From the NCBI GenBank assembly GCA_023485295.1, contig JAMCZQ010000002.1:62001-126000 (forward strand): a DNA stretch of 64,000 nucleotides, in the 5' to 3' direction. Source of the DNA: Candidatus Marsarchaeota archaeon. GTDB lineage: Archaea; Micrarchaeota; Micrarchaeia; Micrarchaeales; Micrarchaeaceae. A program made the translations under genes and the position numbers. A model generated the notes under the pieces. The model had not been told where the DNA came from. It made no database searches and saw only the letters and a program-made list of their open reading frames with translations. Shown piece after piece: positions 41,409 to 50,201 of this stretch. Every line of letters begins with the position of its first letter. Position 1 is the stretch's first letter.

Positions 41409-44225
41409 ATGTTTGGGTTGATACCTATACTTCTTAGCTTCAATGTCATACTCGCATTAGTCCCAGTAATACTTGTTTTGATACTAATAGCAGCTGCAGC
41501 TGGCCTCACCAGAGGCTCTGACATATTCGCTTTGCTCGGCCTTGGCGCAATAATGGGTTTTGCTAAAGCCGGCGGCGGCGGCGCAGGCAAAGGCATGAAA
41601 AAGCTGCGATATGGCGCAAACGTTATACAAAGGGGCAAGGCAGCCTCAAAGGCCAGTGACACAGGGGTTCCTGGCAGGCTGAAGAACATACATAAAGCAG
41701 TCAAGAACAGGAACAGCGAGAATGCATTAACGCATAGGGAAAAGCTAATAAATGACAGGATTAATAAAGCCGAAGCAAAGGCTCAAAAGTACAGGACAAA
41801 GGCCCAAAAGCCAGGTCTGCTGGCAGCGCAGAAGCAAAGATATGTGCGAAAAGCAAATAGCTATGATCAAAAAGCCAAAAAATCGATGGGAAAGTTAAAA
41901 AGGGTCCATGAGATGCAGTCCTCAGAACAGCTGCAAAACGCAGCAATACTTACAAACGCTCCTGAAGCTGCTGCGATACTTGGCATATCTGCTGGCGCAG
42001 CAGGTGCAGCAGGAATTGCAGGAAGGAAGTCCAGTGGCGGTTCTGGAGGCAGCGCAACGCCAGGCGGCCAGGGCGGTGGAGTAAAGCTGAGCACAGCTTC
42101 GCCGCGGAAAGTGCGCAAAATCAATAAAATAAATACTAAAGTAGGCAAAAAAGTAAATGAATACAATAATTTGGGCCAGCAAATAGACCAATTAACTAAG
42201 AATTACGGCCAAAAGTTTGGAAAACCCCTTGAAGAAGCTACTGTAAAGCGCAGGGTTGCAGGCATAAACGAGGCTGGAGGCTTATTTGTAGGCAGTATAT
42301 TCGGTGGTAAAGCAATCAAGAAAAAGATAAATGAAAGCCGCAAGACGCTTGAAGGTAAAGTCAAGGACGCAGATTCGAAGATTGCCAAAGAGAAAGCGGA
42401 CATAAACAGAAAGCTAAAGGAGCTGGACGATTCGTTGCAACGCGTTAAGATACAAGACCCTGCTAAAGCATTTGCTCTAGCTAATGAAATAAACAGGCAA
42501 AAGAAGGTACTCAGAAATGAATCTTCCAAGCGCATTGCAGAACTTAGCAAAGAAAAGGATGTTGCTGTAAAAAATCTCAAAGCATTCAACACTTCAGTTC
42601 CTGTATTTTCGCAGAAATATGGTGAATTTAAAGAGAACAATAGGCTTTATGGAAGAAATGCCCTTCTTGTCGGTTCAGTGCAGGGCGATAAGGCCAATGC
42701 AAATGTTCCAGGCAGTGCGCCGCAGCAGTCAATTTTAAAGACTGTGGCTTTCGGGACACCGCGAAAAGCACGTGAAAACACCATGGCTATTGGGGTGCCA
42801 GTTTTACCTGCAGTGCTTAAGCCTATAGGCCAGCACTTTACATCACATAAGCTTGTAAAGGAATCTGGTGAAACAAGGGCGCAATTCAAGGAAAGGAAAA
42901 AGATGGTAAGGCAAATAGAGAAAGTAGGAAGACAGCAGGAAAATGTAAAGTCTGAACTTGCCAAGCAGGTGCAAAAGTACCCAAAAAGCAAGGGAGGGGT
43001 GATACCGCCTTCAAATCCACCAGGTTCTGGTGGCCCGGCCGCAGGCGGAGGCGCAGCTAATGCAGCACCTGTAGGCGCCGCAGCAGCAGCTGCAGCAGCA
43101 GGCTCGGCCCAAACAATAATATCCTCTTCAAAGCCCTCGACGTCAACATCTTCAAAGCCTTCAATGTCCTCATCTTCAAATCCAAAAATAATATCCTCTT
43201 CAAAGCCTTCTGCATCTCCATCTCCTAAACCATCAACATCCTCTTCAAAGCCCTCGACGTCAACATCTTCAAAGCCTTCGACATCAACATCTTCAGAACC
43301 ATCAATGTCCTCATCTTCAAAGCCTTCAATGTCCTCATCTTCAAAGCCTTCTGCATCTCCATCTCCTAAACCATCAACATCCTCTTCAAAGCCCTCGACG
43401 TCAACATCTTCAAAGCCTTCGACATCAACATCTTCAGAACCATCAATGTCCTCATCTTCAAAGCCTTCAATGTCCTCATCTTCAAAGCCTTCTGCATCTC
43501 CATCTCCTAAACCATCAACATCCTCTTCAAAGCCCTCGACGTCAACATCTTCAAAGCCTTCGACATCAACATCTTCAGAACCATCAATGTCCTCATCTTC
43601 AAAGCCTTCAATGTCCTCATCTTCAAAGCCTTCTGCATCTCCATCTCCTAAACCATCAACATCCTCTTCAAAGCCTTCAATGACATCACAAAGTGGCGAA
43701 GGGGCAGGTTATGCTACTGGATCAGGTCCATGGTCTAAAACAGACAATACCTCTAGCAAAGGAGAGGGAAGCGGTAAAGAAAATGAAAAGGCCCAGGGTA
43801 ATAATAGCGAAGGAACTACTGGAAAGCAAAATAATGATAACAAAGGAAGTAATACTTCACATGAGAATAAAGAAGCAAAAGAAAAGCAAGAAGGGGAAAG
43901 CGAAGGAAGTAACACTTCGCAGAAGAATAAACAGGCAAAAGAAAAGCAAGAAGGGGAAAAAGCTACTAGCGAGAAAGACAAAAGGGAGGAGAGGAATAAA
44001 AGGATGGCAGACCTTGAAGAGAAGCAGGAAGAGCTTAAGAAGTCTAAAAGTGAAGAGGAGGAAAAGAAAAGCAAAGAGGACGAAGATGAGGCCGAAAAAG
44101 AAAAGCAGCAAAAGGAAGAGGATGAAAAAGCACGCGATGAAGAGAAAAACTCAGATAAAGAAAAGCAGAAATATTCCGAGCAGGAAAAAGAAGGAAGCGA
44201 AAACGAGGACCAAGCAGAGCAATAG
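41409..44225 (+). CDS. Large membrane/coiled-coil protein with Ser-Lys-Pro repeats (938 aa)
   Basis: Two N-terminal membrane helices (about 4-32 and 37-52) lead into a strongly basic coiled-coil-like region (about 60-530, many Lys/Gln/Glu). A Gly/Ala linker follows, then a low-complexity region of KPS(T/M)S(T/S)SS units (about 570-760), and a highly charged Lys/Glu tail to the end. No signal cleavage or enzyme motif is visible. It sits downstream of the giant surface protein and may link that coat to the cytoplasm; the long charged part is likely cytosolic. The repeat DNA is nearly identical unit to unit (see the repeat entry), so length probably varies between strains. Confidence 0.65.
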   Translation: MFGLIPILLSFNVILALVPVILVLILIAAAAGLTRGSDIFALLGLGAIMGFAKAGGGGAGKGMKKLRYGANVIQRGKAASKASDTGVPGRLKNIHKAVKNRNSENALTHREKLINDRINKAEAKAQKYRTKAQKPGLLAAQKQRYVRKANSYDQKAKKSMGKLKRVHEMQSSEQLQNAAILTNAPEAAAILGISAGAAGAAGIAGRKSSGGSGGSATPGGQGGGVKLSTASPRKVRKINKINTKVGKKVNEYNNLGQQIDQLTKNYGQKFGKPLEEATVKRRVAGINEAGGLFVGSIFGGKAIKKKINESRKTLEGKVKDADSKIAKEKADINRKLKELDDSLQRVKIQDPAKAFALANEINRQKKVLRNESSKRIAELSKEKDVAVKNLKAFNTSVPVFSQKYGEFKENNRLYGRNALLVGSVQGDKANANVPGSAPQQSILKTVAFGTPRKARENTMAIGVPVLPAVLKPIGQHFTSHKLVKESGETRAQFKERKKMVRQIEKVGRQQENVKSELAKQVQKYPKSKGGVIPPSNPPGSGGPAAGGGAANAAPVGAAAAAAAAGSAQTIISSSKPSTSTSSKPSMSSSSNPKIISSSKPSASPSPKPSTSSSKPSTSTSSKPSTSTSSEPSMSSSSKPSMSSSSKPSASPSPKPSTSSSKPSTSTSSKPSTSTSSEPSMSSSSKPSMSSSSKPSASPSPKPSTSSSKPSTSTSSKPSTSTSSEPSMSSSSKPSMSSSSKPSASPSPKPSTSSSKPSMTSQSGEGAGYATGSGPWSKTDNTSSKGEGSGKENEKAQGNNSEGTTGKQNNDNKGSNTSHENKEAKEKQEGESEGSNTSQKNKQAKEKQEGEKATSEKDKREERNKRMADLEEKQEELKKSKSEEEEKKSKEDEDEAEKEKQQKEEDEKARDEEKNSDKEKQKYSEQEKEGSENEDQAEQ
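43200..43677 (+). repeat. 141-bp coding tandem repeat, about 3.4 copies
   Basis: The phrase tctgcatctccatctcctaa recurs at steps of exactly 141 bases (near 43210, 43351, 43492 and 43633), with full units between being near identical. Each unit encodes 47 residues, themselves made of KPS-type heptad-to-nonamer sub-repeats. The unit is a multiple of three, so copy-number change keeps the frame. Confidence 0.9.
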
Positions 44226-44266
44226 CCTGATCACATTTTCGGATTTACCTATTTAATCAAATGCTT

Positions 44267-44986
44267 CTATGAATAGAGATTTATTATACTGCCAGCTATC
44301 TTTGCGCCTGCGCTCATCTCTGGCATTATGCATTTGTATACTCCGCTCCTGTTGAGCTTTGGTATATTTTCTTGGTGCGCCACCCTTGTTATGAGTTTTA
44401 TTGCGTGATTTGCAGATTTTGCTGAAACTGCCATAAGGCCATTGCTTATATCATCGTCACTGCATGCAATTGCATAGGCTGCCGCTTCAATCCCTGCGTT
44501 ATGCAGCACCTCTTTTGAATCAAGATTTCCAATTATGCCAAAAGCGCCTAGCTCTATCACCCTATCTAGCTCATTTTTGTTTTTCACTATAAAAACGGTC
44601 GGTATTCCTTTTTCAGCGAGCCCTTTGTAAAGCGTGGTACTGAAGCCGTTATAAGGCGCGACGATCGCATGCCCTTTCAGCCTTCTTACTTTGGCCTTCA
44701 TGTACCTCTCCTTCAGGCCGAGCCCCTTTATAAAGTCGAAGAAAATGCTCGCTATCCACACAGCAAGCATTGCAAATACAATAACGTCAATTATGTTGGC
44801 AAGTATGAGCAAAGGAGTTTCAGCAACGCCTATTGGGAGCTTGAAATATTCTATGTCAAATGCGAGGAGCATATTCCATGCAACTGCTACGCCTAAGCCA
44901 ATGCCAGCAGCAACAGTAAGCCCTACGGCGACTATGAAAAGCGCGATTGAAACGTAAACTATCACCAAGAGCCTTTCGTCGACCAT
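44267..44986 (-). CDS. Membrane protein with degenerate pore and RCK (TrkA-N-like) domain
   Basis: This 239-residue protein has two membrane helices (about 5-40 and 57-84) separated by a short loop with PIGVAETP (51-58). This aligns with the place of the K+ filter TVGYGDxxP but keeps only the Gly and acidic residue. A Rossmann-like RCK domain follows (about 105-239) whose nucleotide loop is APYNGF instead of GxGxxG. It is the last of three adjacent RCK genes, starting one base after the previous stop (ATG 44986; TTG 45004 is also open). It is probably a non-conducting or altered subunit of a channel. Family placement is by topology and the RCK fold. Confidence 0.65.
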   Translation of the reverse strand: MVDERLLVIVYVSIALFIVAVGLTVAAGIGLGVAVAWNMLLAFDIEYFKLPIGVAETPLLILANIIDVIVFAMLAVWIASIFFDFIKGLGLKERYMKAKVRRLKGHAIVAPYNGFSTTLYKGLAEKGIPTVFIVKNKNELDRVIELGAFGIIGNLDSKEVLHNAGIEAAAYAIACSDDDISNGLMAVSAKSANHAIKLITRVAHQENIPKLNRSGVYKCIMPEMSAGAKIAGSIINLYS

Positions 44987-44987
44987 G

Positions 44988-45776
44988 CTATCTGCCAAAA
45001 CCAAACGTTTCGCTTATCCTGTCGCCCAAATCCAACCCGGCCAGTATCTCAGGCACAACGCAAAGCGTCACTCCAGCCCTATGCATTTTTGTTATGCTCT
45101 GCTCAGATCTTGCCCTAGTTATTATATTTAATTTCGGATTTAGGTAGTGGGCAGTTACCGTACCAAGAAGGTTCTCGAAATCGTTCTCAGTTGTAAACAC
45201 TATCGACTTCGCATTTCCTACAGAACATTTTTTAAGTATGTTTGCATCTGTAAAATCCCCCCTGATCGAGGTATAGCCCATGCTGTGCAGGATGTCTATC
45301 TTTGCTTGGTCCTTGTCTATCACAATAAAGCTCTTTTTTTTGCTCTTTAGCTTTGTGCATAGGTCTTCGGCCAAACTGTTGTACCCGCACACTATTATTC
45401 CGTTCTTCATCTTCTTTATATTCGCTATGTTAAGCCTTTCGAAGATATCTATTGAAGTTATAAGCTCTACAACGCCAGCAAGTATGAAACCTATAGCTAC
45501 GATCTTTATAACGCCGTCAAACATCAAAATTGTAAATGACGAATAGAAGGGCGCTGCGAGCACCGTGCTGTAATAGCCAATGGTCGGATTCAGTTTCACT
45601 CCATTTATGTCAAATAGCGCAGAAAGCGTAAAATACGAGGAATCGTATATATTGTGTACGCTCGAATTGACATAAATTGTGGTAATAATCCCGGAGGCCA
45701 ATACTATTGCTACCAAAACTGTAATGTACTCCAATGGCATATCTATTTTGGTATTGCCAACGCTCATGCAATCCAC
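44988..45776 (-). CDS. K+ channel-like protein with TIGYYS filter and RCK domain
   Basis: This 262-residue protein has membrane helices at about 14-36 and 80-106. Between them NPTIGYYSTV (residues 63-72) matches the K+ channel filter TVGYGD imperfectly (TIGYYS). The RCK domain (about 124-262) has GYNSLAEDL where GxGxxG is usual, but it retains the acid-ending strand SFIVIDKD and the rest of the Rossmann order. It overlaps the upstream RCK gene by one base (GTG start at 45776; ATG at 45767 also possible). It is likely a cation channel subunit gated by cytosolic nucleotides or ions; selectivity is uncertain. Confidence 0.7.
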   Translation of the reverse strand: MDCMSVGNTKIDMPLEYITVLVAIVLASGIITTIYVNSSVHNIYDSSYFTLSALFDINGVKLNPTIGYYSTVLAAPFYSSFTILMFDGVIKIVAIGFILAGVVELITSIDIFERLNIANIKKMKNGIIVCGYNSLAEDLCTKLKSKKKSFIVIDKDQAKIDILHSMGYTSIRGDFTDANILKKCSVGNAKSIVFTTENDFENLLGTVTAHYLNPKLNIITRARSEQSITKMHRAGVTLCVVPEILAGLDLGDRISETFGFGR

Positions 45777-46198
45777 TACTTTGTAAGCTCCGACAATATC
45801 TCGTCGCTGGCGCTATTCTGCGGCATTACTATGTAATCTGCGCCTGCCTCTAACATTTTTTCCCTGACCAGATTGTCGCTAGCGCGCGTAGCTATAAATA
45901 TGCTCTTGTTAAGGTCCCTGGCAGTGAGTACCGTGAAAAGGTTTTTGGCGTCATTGTCCATGGCAATCGCTATGGCCCTCGCAGATGCTATTTCTGCGTT
46001 TTTCAACGCATGCGACGTCGTGGCGTCGCCTTCTATGACGGAATAGCCTTTTTCCCTGGCGTGTTCAGCCGTATCGTGGTTGCTTTCAACTATAACAAAT
46101 CGTATTCCATGCTCGGCAAGTATCTCAACTATGTGTTGCCCGACAATGCCATAGCCGCAAACTATCGTATGACCTGAAAGCGATTCCAAAAACAACAC
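45776..46198 (-). CDS. Stand-alone RCK N (TrkA-N) domain protein
   Basis: This 140-residue soluble protein is one Rossmann-fold RCK domain with an intact dinucleotide loop, GYGIVGQHIVE (G15, G17, G20), and acidic E38 ending the second strand, so NAD(H) or another nucleotide should bind. It has no membrane segment and no RCK-C domain. It is the first gene of the three-gene channel operon and may form mixed gating rings with the two pore-bearing partners whose own loops are degenerate. Promoter-like AT sequence lies at about 46210-46232. Confidence 0.8.
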   Translation of the reverse strand: MLFLESLSGHTIVCGYGIVGQHIVEILAEHGIRFVIVESNHDTAEHAREKGYSVIEGDATTSHALKNAEIASARAIAIAMDNDAKNLFTVLTARDLNKSIFIATRASDNLVREKMLEAGADYIVMPQNSASDEILSELTK

Positions 46199-46374
46199 CT
46201 GCGCTTTAAAAATGCAAATTCAAATTTAAATAATAATGTGTTGTGCACTGCACGCTTTTTAAACCGGCATTGTAAAGTCAAATCCGCAAGGGCAACGCAG
46301 TTTTACAGATGCAAGTCCCAAATCACGCCATAGCAGGGCCATAGCGCTCAAAATAAGCATTAAAGAAATATGAT

Positions 46375-46466
46375 TAGCTCCAGCCAGATTCGAACTGGCG
46401 TTTACGGCTCCAGAGGCCGCCGTCCTTTTACGGTTGCGATTGCAATGTCCACTAGACGATGGAGCT
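46375..46466 (-). tRNA. tRNA-Gln (anticodon CTG) with an intron in the D-loop
   Basis: The minus-strand cloverleaf has acceptor AGCTCCA/TGGAGCT, discriminator A, anticodon stem GCGGC/GCCGT around CTCTGGA (anticodon CTG), and T-arm GCCAG-TTCGAAT-CTGGC. The D-stem GTC/GAC is present but encloses 30 bases (46425-46454) rather than about 10. About 20 extra bases, containing the hairpin TTGC-AATC-GCAA, appear to be an intron at a non-canonical D-loop position, roughly 46428-46448. The exact splice points cannot be fixed by eye. Confidence 0.88.
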
Positions 46467-46491
46467 AATGTGCTAATATATGTAAGTATGC

Positions 46492-46502
46492 ATTTTAATA
46501 TT
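46492..46502 (+). promoter_or_regulatory. TATA box of the site-2 protease gene
   Basis: The sequence attttaatatt is centred about 26 bases before ATG 46523, consistent with a leaderless transcript. Confidence 0.55.
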
Positions 46503-46522
46503 TTACCCATCTAATACTGCTT

Positions 46523-47221
46523 ATGAGCGTTAGGGAGAACATTCCACGCAAGGAGGAACTTAAGCAGATAGCCATAGCAGACCTTGTGCTTACTTTCGCA
46601 TTTGCACTGGCACTGAGCGGCGGCTTGTTCGGCATATCAAGCACCCGCTTCATACTCATAATTCCAATAGCGTTCGTCGCTGTCACGCTGAGCTTCGTGC
46701 TTCATGAGCTCATGCACAAATACGTTGCACAGCATTACGGCGCGATAGCCGCGTTCCGCACATCGCGCATGGGCCTTATCATAACCTTGGGGACGAGCCT
46801 TTTTGGGTTTCTGTTCGGCATACCAGGGGCCACAGTCATATACACCAGCTCATTTTCAAAGAGGCAGAACGGCTTAACATCCCTTGCAGGCCCTCTCACC
46901 AACTTTGCAGTGTTCGCCGTATTTTTCATAATATACCTGATGGTAAACCATGCAACGTACATAGGCCTGCTTGCAGAATTCGTAATGTTCATAAGCATAC
47001 TGCTTGCGTTCTTCAACATGCTTCCCATAATGCCGCTTGATGGGGCCAAGGTGCTGTACTGGAACAGGCAGGTGTACGGTGCATCGCTAGGCGCAATATT
47101 GGTGCTGATGGGCATAGCCTACTACGCACTTTTCCAAAGCATCGCAGGTCTTATAATAGAGATATTCTTCATGCTTTTCATAGCGGTGTTCTTCTCCATG
47201 TTCTACAGGAATGTGCTGTAA
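46523..47221 (+). CDS. Site-2 protease family membrane metalloprotease (M50)
   Basis: This 232-residue protein has about six membrane helices. The zinc motif HELMH is at residues 61-65 in a membrane helix, and NMLPIMPLDGAKVL supplies the third ligand Asp, as in S2P/SpoIVFB-type enzymes. SLAGPLTNF is another family hallmark. It cleaves within membrane helices of regulatory proteins; its substrate here is unknown. It starts leaderless after a TATA box and is 100 bases before the second secretion operon, so it could act on its components. Confidence 0.9.
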   Translation: MSVRENIPRKEELKQIAIADLVLTFAFALALSGGLFGISSTRFILIIPIAFVAVTLSFVLHELMHKYVAQHYGAIAAFRTSRMGLIITLGTSLFGFLFGIPGATVIYTSSFSKRQNGLTSLAGPLTNFAVFAVFFIIYLMVNHATYIGLLAEFVMFISILLAFFNMLPIMPLDGAKVLYWNRQVYGASLGAILVLMGIAYYALFQSIAGLIIEIFFMLFIAVFFSMFYRNVL

Positions 47222-47320
47222 GGTCTTTTTACCGTATACCCGTCATATTGAAGCTGCATGCATGCACTTATAAAGGTATTTAAGCCTAAGCGGCAAATAT
47301 AAAATAAGGTGCACTGAGGA

Positions 47321-48601
47321 ATGGAGCAACAAGGCAAACCCGAAGCAAAAACGACCATAGATACTATGCTCGAGCTTATACGCTCTAAGGGGAGGATTGA
47401 CTTGAACAGCGTTGCATCCGCCTTGGGCATAGCCCCTAGCGTAGTGGAAGGCTGGGCCAAGGTCCTGGAATCAGGCAACTTGGTAAAGCTCAGCTATGAA
47501 GTAGGCAAAATGTTCATAACGCCCATGGAGCTCACAAAGGAGCAGCTGCAGGCTACGGAATCAAAGGTCGAGCAGCAAAAATTTATACTTGACGAAGAAG
47601 TCGATGCGGAAATGCTTAACCTGGACAAGCTTGCCCAGACGTTGAAAACGCTTTCCACAAATATTATGCAGGCAGACCAGAGCGTATCAAAGGAATCGCC
47701 AGACGTGGAAAAGAAGATCTCCGAATTGACGAAGCTGTATTCGGAGGCAAAGGCATACAACGCCAATATAGAAAAGGTCAAAAAATCTGTCGCTGATGAT
47801 TACGATGCAATGGAGAAGAAATTCGCCGCAGTGTCAGAAAAAATGCAGAAGATAGAAAGCGAGCAGTCAAAGCTTGACTCTGCGAAGATTCCAGGGATAA
47901 CGCAAACGATTAGTGATGCAAAGTCGGCAATCCAGGAACTGGATACGATGCGCAAGAACATTAATTCAACCATAGAGGACATGAAAAAGAACATCGAAGA
48001 GCAGATAAAGCAGGAGAACAGAAGGCTGGATGCGGTTATAAAGCAATCGCACGAGCAGGTGGACCTGCAGGCTAAGGAGCTTGAAAAGCATGCGGCAGAA
48101 TACAAGGGCATAATAAAGGAGATGCAGGATCTGCACAACGAGGAGGAGCAAATGTCGAAAAAGCTCAATCAGGCCCATGCAGAGTTCAACAACAACTTTT
48201 CCAAATTCAAAGAGTCGATAAACAAGCTTGATGGCGAATTCGCGCCGAAATATAACGAGGTGATGGAAAAGGTAAACCAGCTCCTTTCCGGATTCGGGAA
48301 TTTTGGCGACATTATGAAAGATCTCGCAGATGTCAAGGCTTCAATATCCGAGACCGAGCCAAGCATAAACAAATACAAGCAGGAGCTGCAGAAGATAAAG
48401 GATGAGCTTACTGCAATCAATACGATGAAGAACATAAGCCCTACGAAAAAGGATGAAATGCTGAGCAAACTGGATGAAAGGAACAAAAACGTCAAAAAAA
48501 GCATTCTTGATGACAAGACGAAACTTTCAGCTTCCCTCAAGCGCGTGAGGACCAGGTTTGAGCACCCGCCTGAGAATAAGGATGATAATAGCCAGAAGTG
48601 A
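47321..48601 (+). CDS. Winged-helix plus long coiled-coil protein, first gene of secretion locus 2
   Basis: This 426-residue protein has an N-terminal helix-turn-helix-like region (about 12-70: LIRSKGRIDLNSVASALGIA, then WAKVLESGNLVKL) followed by about 330 residues of nearly unbroken coiled coil rich in Lys, Glu, Gln and Ser. There is no signal peptide or membrane helix. Such a cytosolic rod ahead of a pilus ATPase may be a scaffold or regulator of the motor, analogous in position to archaellum accessory proteins. I do not see sequence similarity to those. It is 7 bases from the ATPase gene. Confidence 0.7.
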   Translation: MEQQGKPEAKTTIDTMLELIRSKGRIDLNSVASALGIAPSVVEGWAKVLESGNLVKLSYEVGKMFITPMELTKEQLQATESKVEQQKFILDEEVDAEMLNLDKLAQTLKTLSTNIMQADQSVSKESPDVEKKISELTKLYSEAKAYNANIEKVKKSVADDYDAMEKKFAAVSEKMQKIESEQSKLDSAKIPGITQTISDAKSAIQELDTMRKNINSTIEDMKKNIEEQIKQENRRLDAVIKQSHEQVDLQAKELEKHAAEYKGIIKEMQDLHNEEEQMSKKLNQAHAEFNNNFSKFKESINKLDGEFAPKYNEVMEKVNQLLSGFGNFGDIMKDLADVKASISETEPSINKYKQELQKIKDELTAINTMKNISPTKKDEMLSKLDERNKNVKKSILDDKTKLSASLKRVRTRFEHPPENKDDNSQK

Positions 48602-48608
48602 TGTGTGA

Positions 48609-50201
48609 ATGGCCGAGGAAAATAAGCAGGAAACCGACAAGCCGCAAGCGCAAAACGGGAATGTTGCAGCTGCGCAGGCCCAGGCCAATGCTGGTCATAA
48701 GGCAGAAGCAGACCAGGAAAATGTGCTAGAGCACTATATGCTCAACGCGCATGGCATGGTAATCGATGTAACAATAAAATCCAGCGCTGCAGAGTTCGTG
48801 CCAATCTACTACGTTTCGTTCCAGGGGGTCAGCGAAGCCACGAGGCTGCTGCTGATGTCTTTCAGGCGCGAGCTGATAACCATGGTTCCGATAGACCCTA
48901 CAAAGGTAGAGGTCGAGTCTTATGTGGAGGAACTGAACAAGAGGTATGTGCAGGCTAGCAACATACTAATAGACAGGTATCTGCCCAGTACCGATGCAGA
49001 GACAAAGAGCGTGCTTACTGCTTACATATTGAACATGATGCTCGGCCTGGGCGACTTGGAAGTGCCGCTTTCCGATGAAAACCTGGAAGAAATAGCCGTA
49101 AACGGGTCGCGCTCGCCGATATGGGTATTCCACAAGAGGATAGGCTGGTGCAAAACGAACATAAAGCCACAGAATGAGGATGCCATATACGACCAAGCAG
49201 AGCAAATAGGGAGGAGGGTCGGCAGGGAACTCAACAACCTTGCGCCGCTGATGGACGCAGAGCTGGTAGACGGCTCCAGGGTAAACGCCACTCTTTACCC
49301 CATATCGCAGGTTGGCAACACAATAACTATTAGGAAATTTGCAAAGAACCCGTGGACAATGCCTGCACTGGTAAAGGCAGGAAGCCTTACGCCGGAAATC
49401 GCCGGCCTGCTCTGGCTCTGCATACAGAACGAAATAAGCATACTGATATCAGGGGGAACTGCAAGCGGGAAAACCAGCTTCCTCAATGCCGCTAGCATAT
49501 TCTTCCCGCCGACAAGGAGAATCATTTCCGTAGAAGAGACTAGGGAGCTTGCGCTGCCTGACACTATGCAGTGGGTATCAATGATATCAAGGCAGCCAAA
49601 TCCAGAAGGCAAGGGAGAAGTTACACTGTACGATCTTATGGTCAATGCACTGCGACAGAGGCCAGATATAATGCTTGTAGGAGAAGTCAGGACTGGCAAG
49701 GACGCCGAAACCTTGTTCGAGGCCATACATACTGGCCACTCAGTCTATGCCACAGTGCACGCAGACAACGCTCAGGATACTATAGTCAGGATGACAAACC
49801 CTCCAATTGCGACGCCTAAGATACAGATGAATGCTTTGGGTGCAATCGTAAGCCTCTTTAGGCACAGGAGCAAGGGCATAAGGCGAACGCTGGAATTTGC
49901 AGAAATGCTTAGGACCGGAGACGCAAACGTGCTTTATAGGTGGAATATGAGGGATGATACGTTCGCCCAGATAAGCGACATGACCAACCTCGCAGAAACA
50001 ATGTCGCTCTACGGCGGATTGACTAAAAGCGAGATAGCGGAAGATATAAAAACAAAGGCTAAGATAATACGTTGGATGATAAAATATAACGTCACTGACA
50101 TAAACAATGCCGGCTTTCTGGTAAGCAATTATTACAGGAACAAGGATAGGGTAATAGATGTTGTCAATAACGACGTTGCATATTCGAAGGAGTTGTTTTA
50201 A
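48609..50201 (+). CDS. Type II/IV secretion (pilus assembly) ATPase, locus 2
   Basis: This 530-residue ATPase of the GspE/PilB superfamily has Walker A GGTASGKTS (282-290), the Asp box VEETRELALPD, Walker B RPDIMLVGEVRTGKDAETL (from about 351) and the His box TVHADNAQDTIVRM. The N-terminal domain includes ENLEEIAVNGSRSPIWVFH. The first 40 residues are Gln/Ala-rich and low complexity. It differs clearly from the locus 1 ATPase and is closer in length and motifs to archaellum/adhesion-pilus ATPases. It drives the platform encoded by the two T2SSF-like genes downstream. It overlaps the next gene by one base (TAATG). Confidence 0.93.
   Translation: MAEENKQETDKPQAQNGNVAAAQAQANAGHKAEADQENVLEHYMLNAHGMVIDVTIKSSAAEFVPIYYVSFQGVSEATRLLLMSFRRELITMVPIDPTKVEVESYVEELNKRYVQASNILIDRYLPSTDAETKSVLTAYILNMMLGLGDLEVPLSDENLEEIAVNGSRSPIWVFHKRIGWCKTNIKPQNEDAIYDQAEQIGRRVGRELNNLAPLMDAELVDGSRVNATLYPISQVGNTITIRKFAKNPWTMPALVKAGSLTPEIAGLLWLCIQNEISILISGGTASGKTSFLNAASIFFPPTRRIISVEETRELALPDTMQWVSMISRQPNPEGKGEVTLYDLMVNALRQRPDIMLVGEVRTGKDAETLFEAIHTGHSVYATVHADNAQDTIVRMTNPPIATPKIQMNALGAIVSLFRHRSKGIRRTLEFAEMLRTGDANVLYRWNMRDDTFAQISDMTNLAETMSLYGGLTKSEIAEDIKTKAKIIRWMIKYNVTDINNAGFLVSNYYRNKDRVIDVVNNDVAYSKELF

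Noticed and set aside
43200..43677. Regular repeats that could be taken for a CRISPR array
   Set aside because: Units are contiguous 141-bp coding repeats without variable spacers, and all lie in one reading frame.
43693..44256. Lys/Arg-rich 187-residue open frame overlapping the 938-residue gene
   Set aside because: It is a frame shift of the Lys/Glu-coding tail; the AAG/GAA-rich DNA keeps several frames open. It has no start signal or recognisable domain.
46375..46466. tRNA-Gln as a pseudogene because of its long D-loop
   Set aside because: Acceptor, anticodon and T-stems are intact with a standard CTG anticodon loop; decay would not spare all of them.
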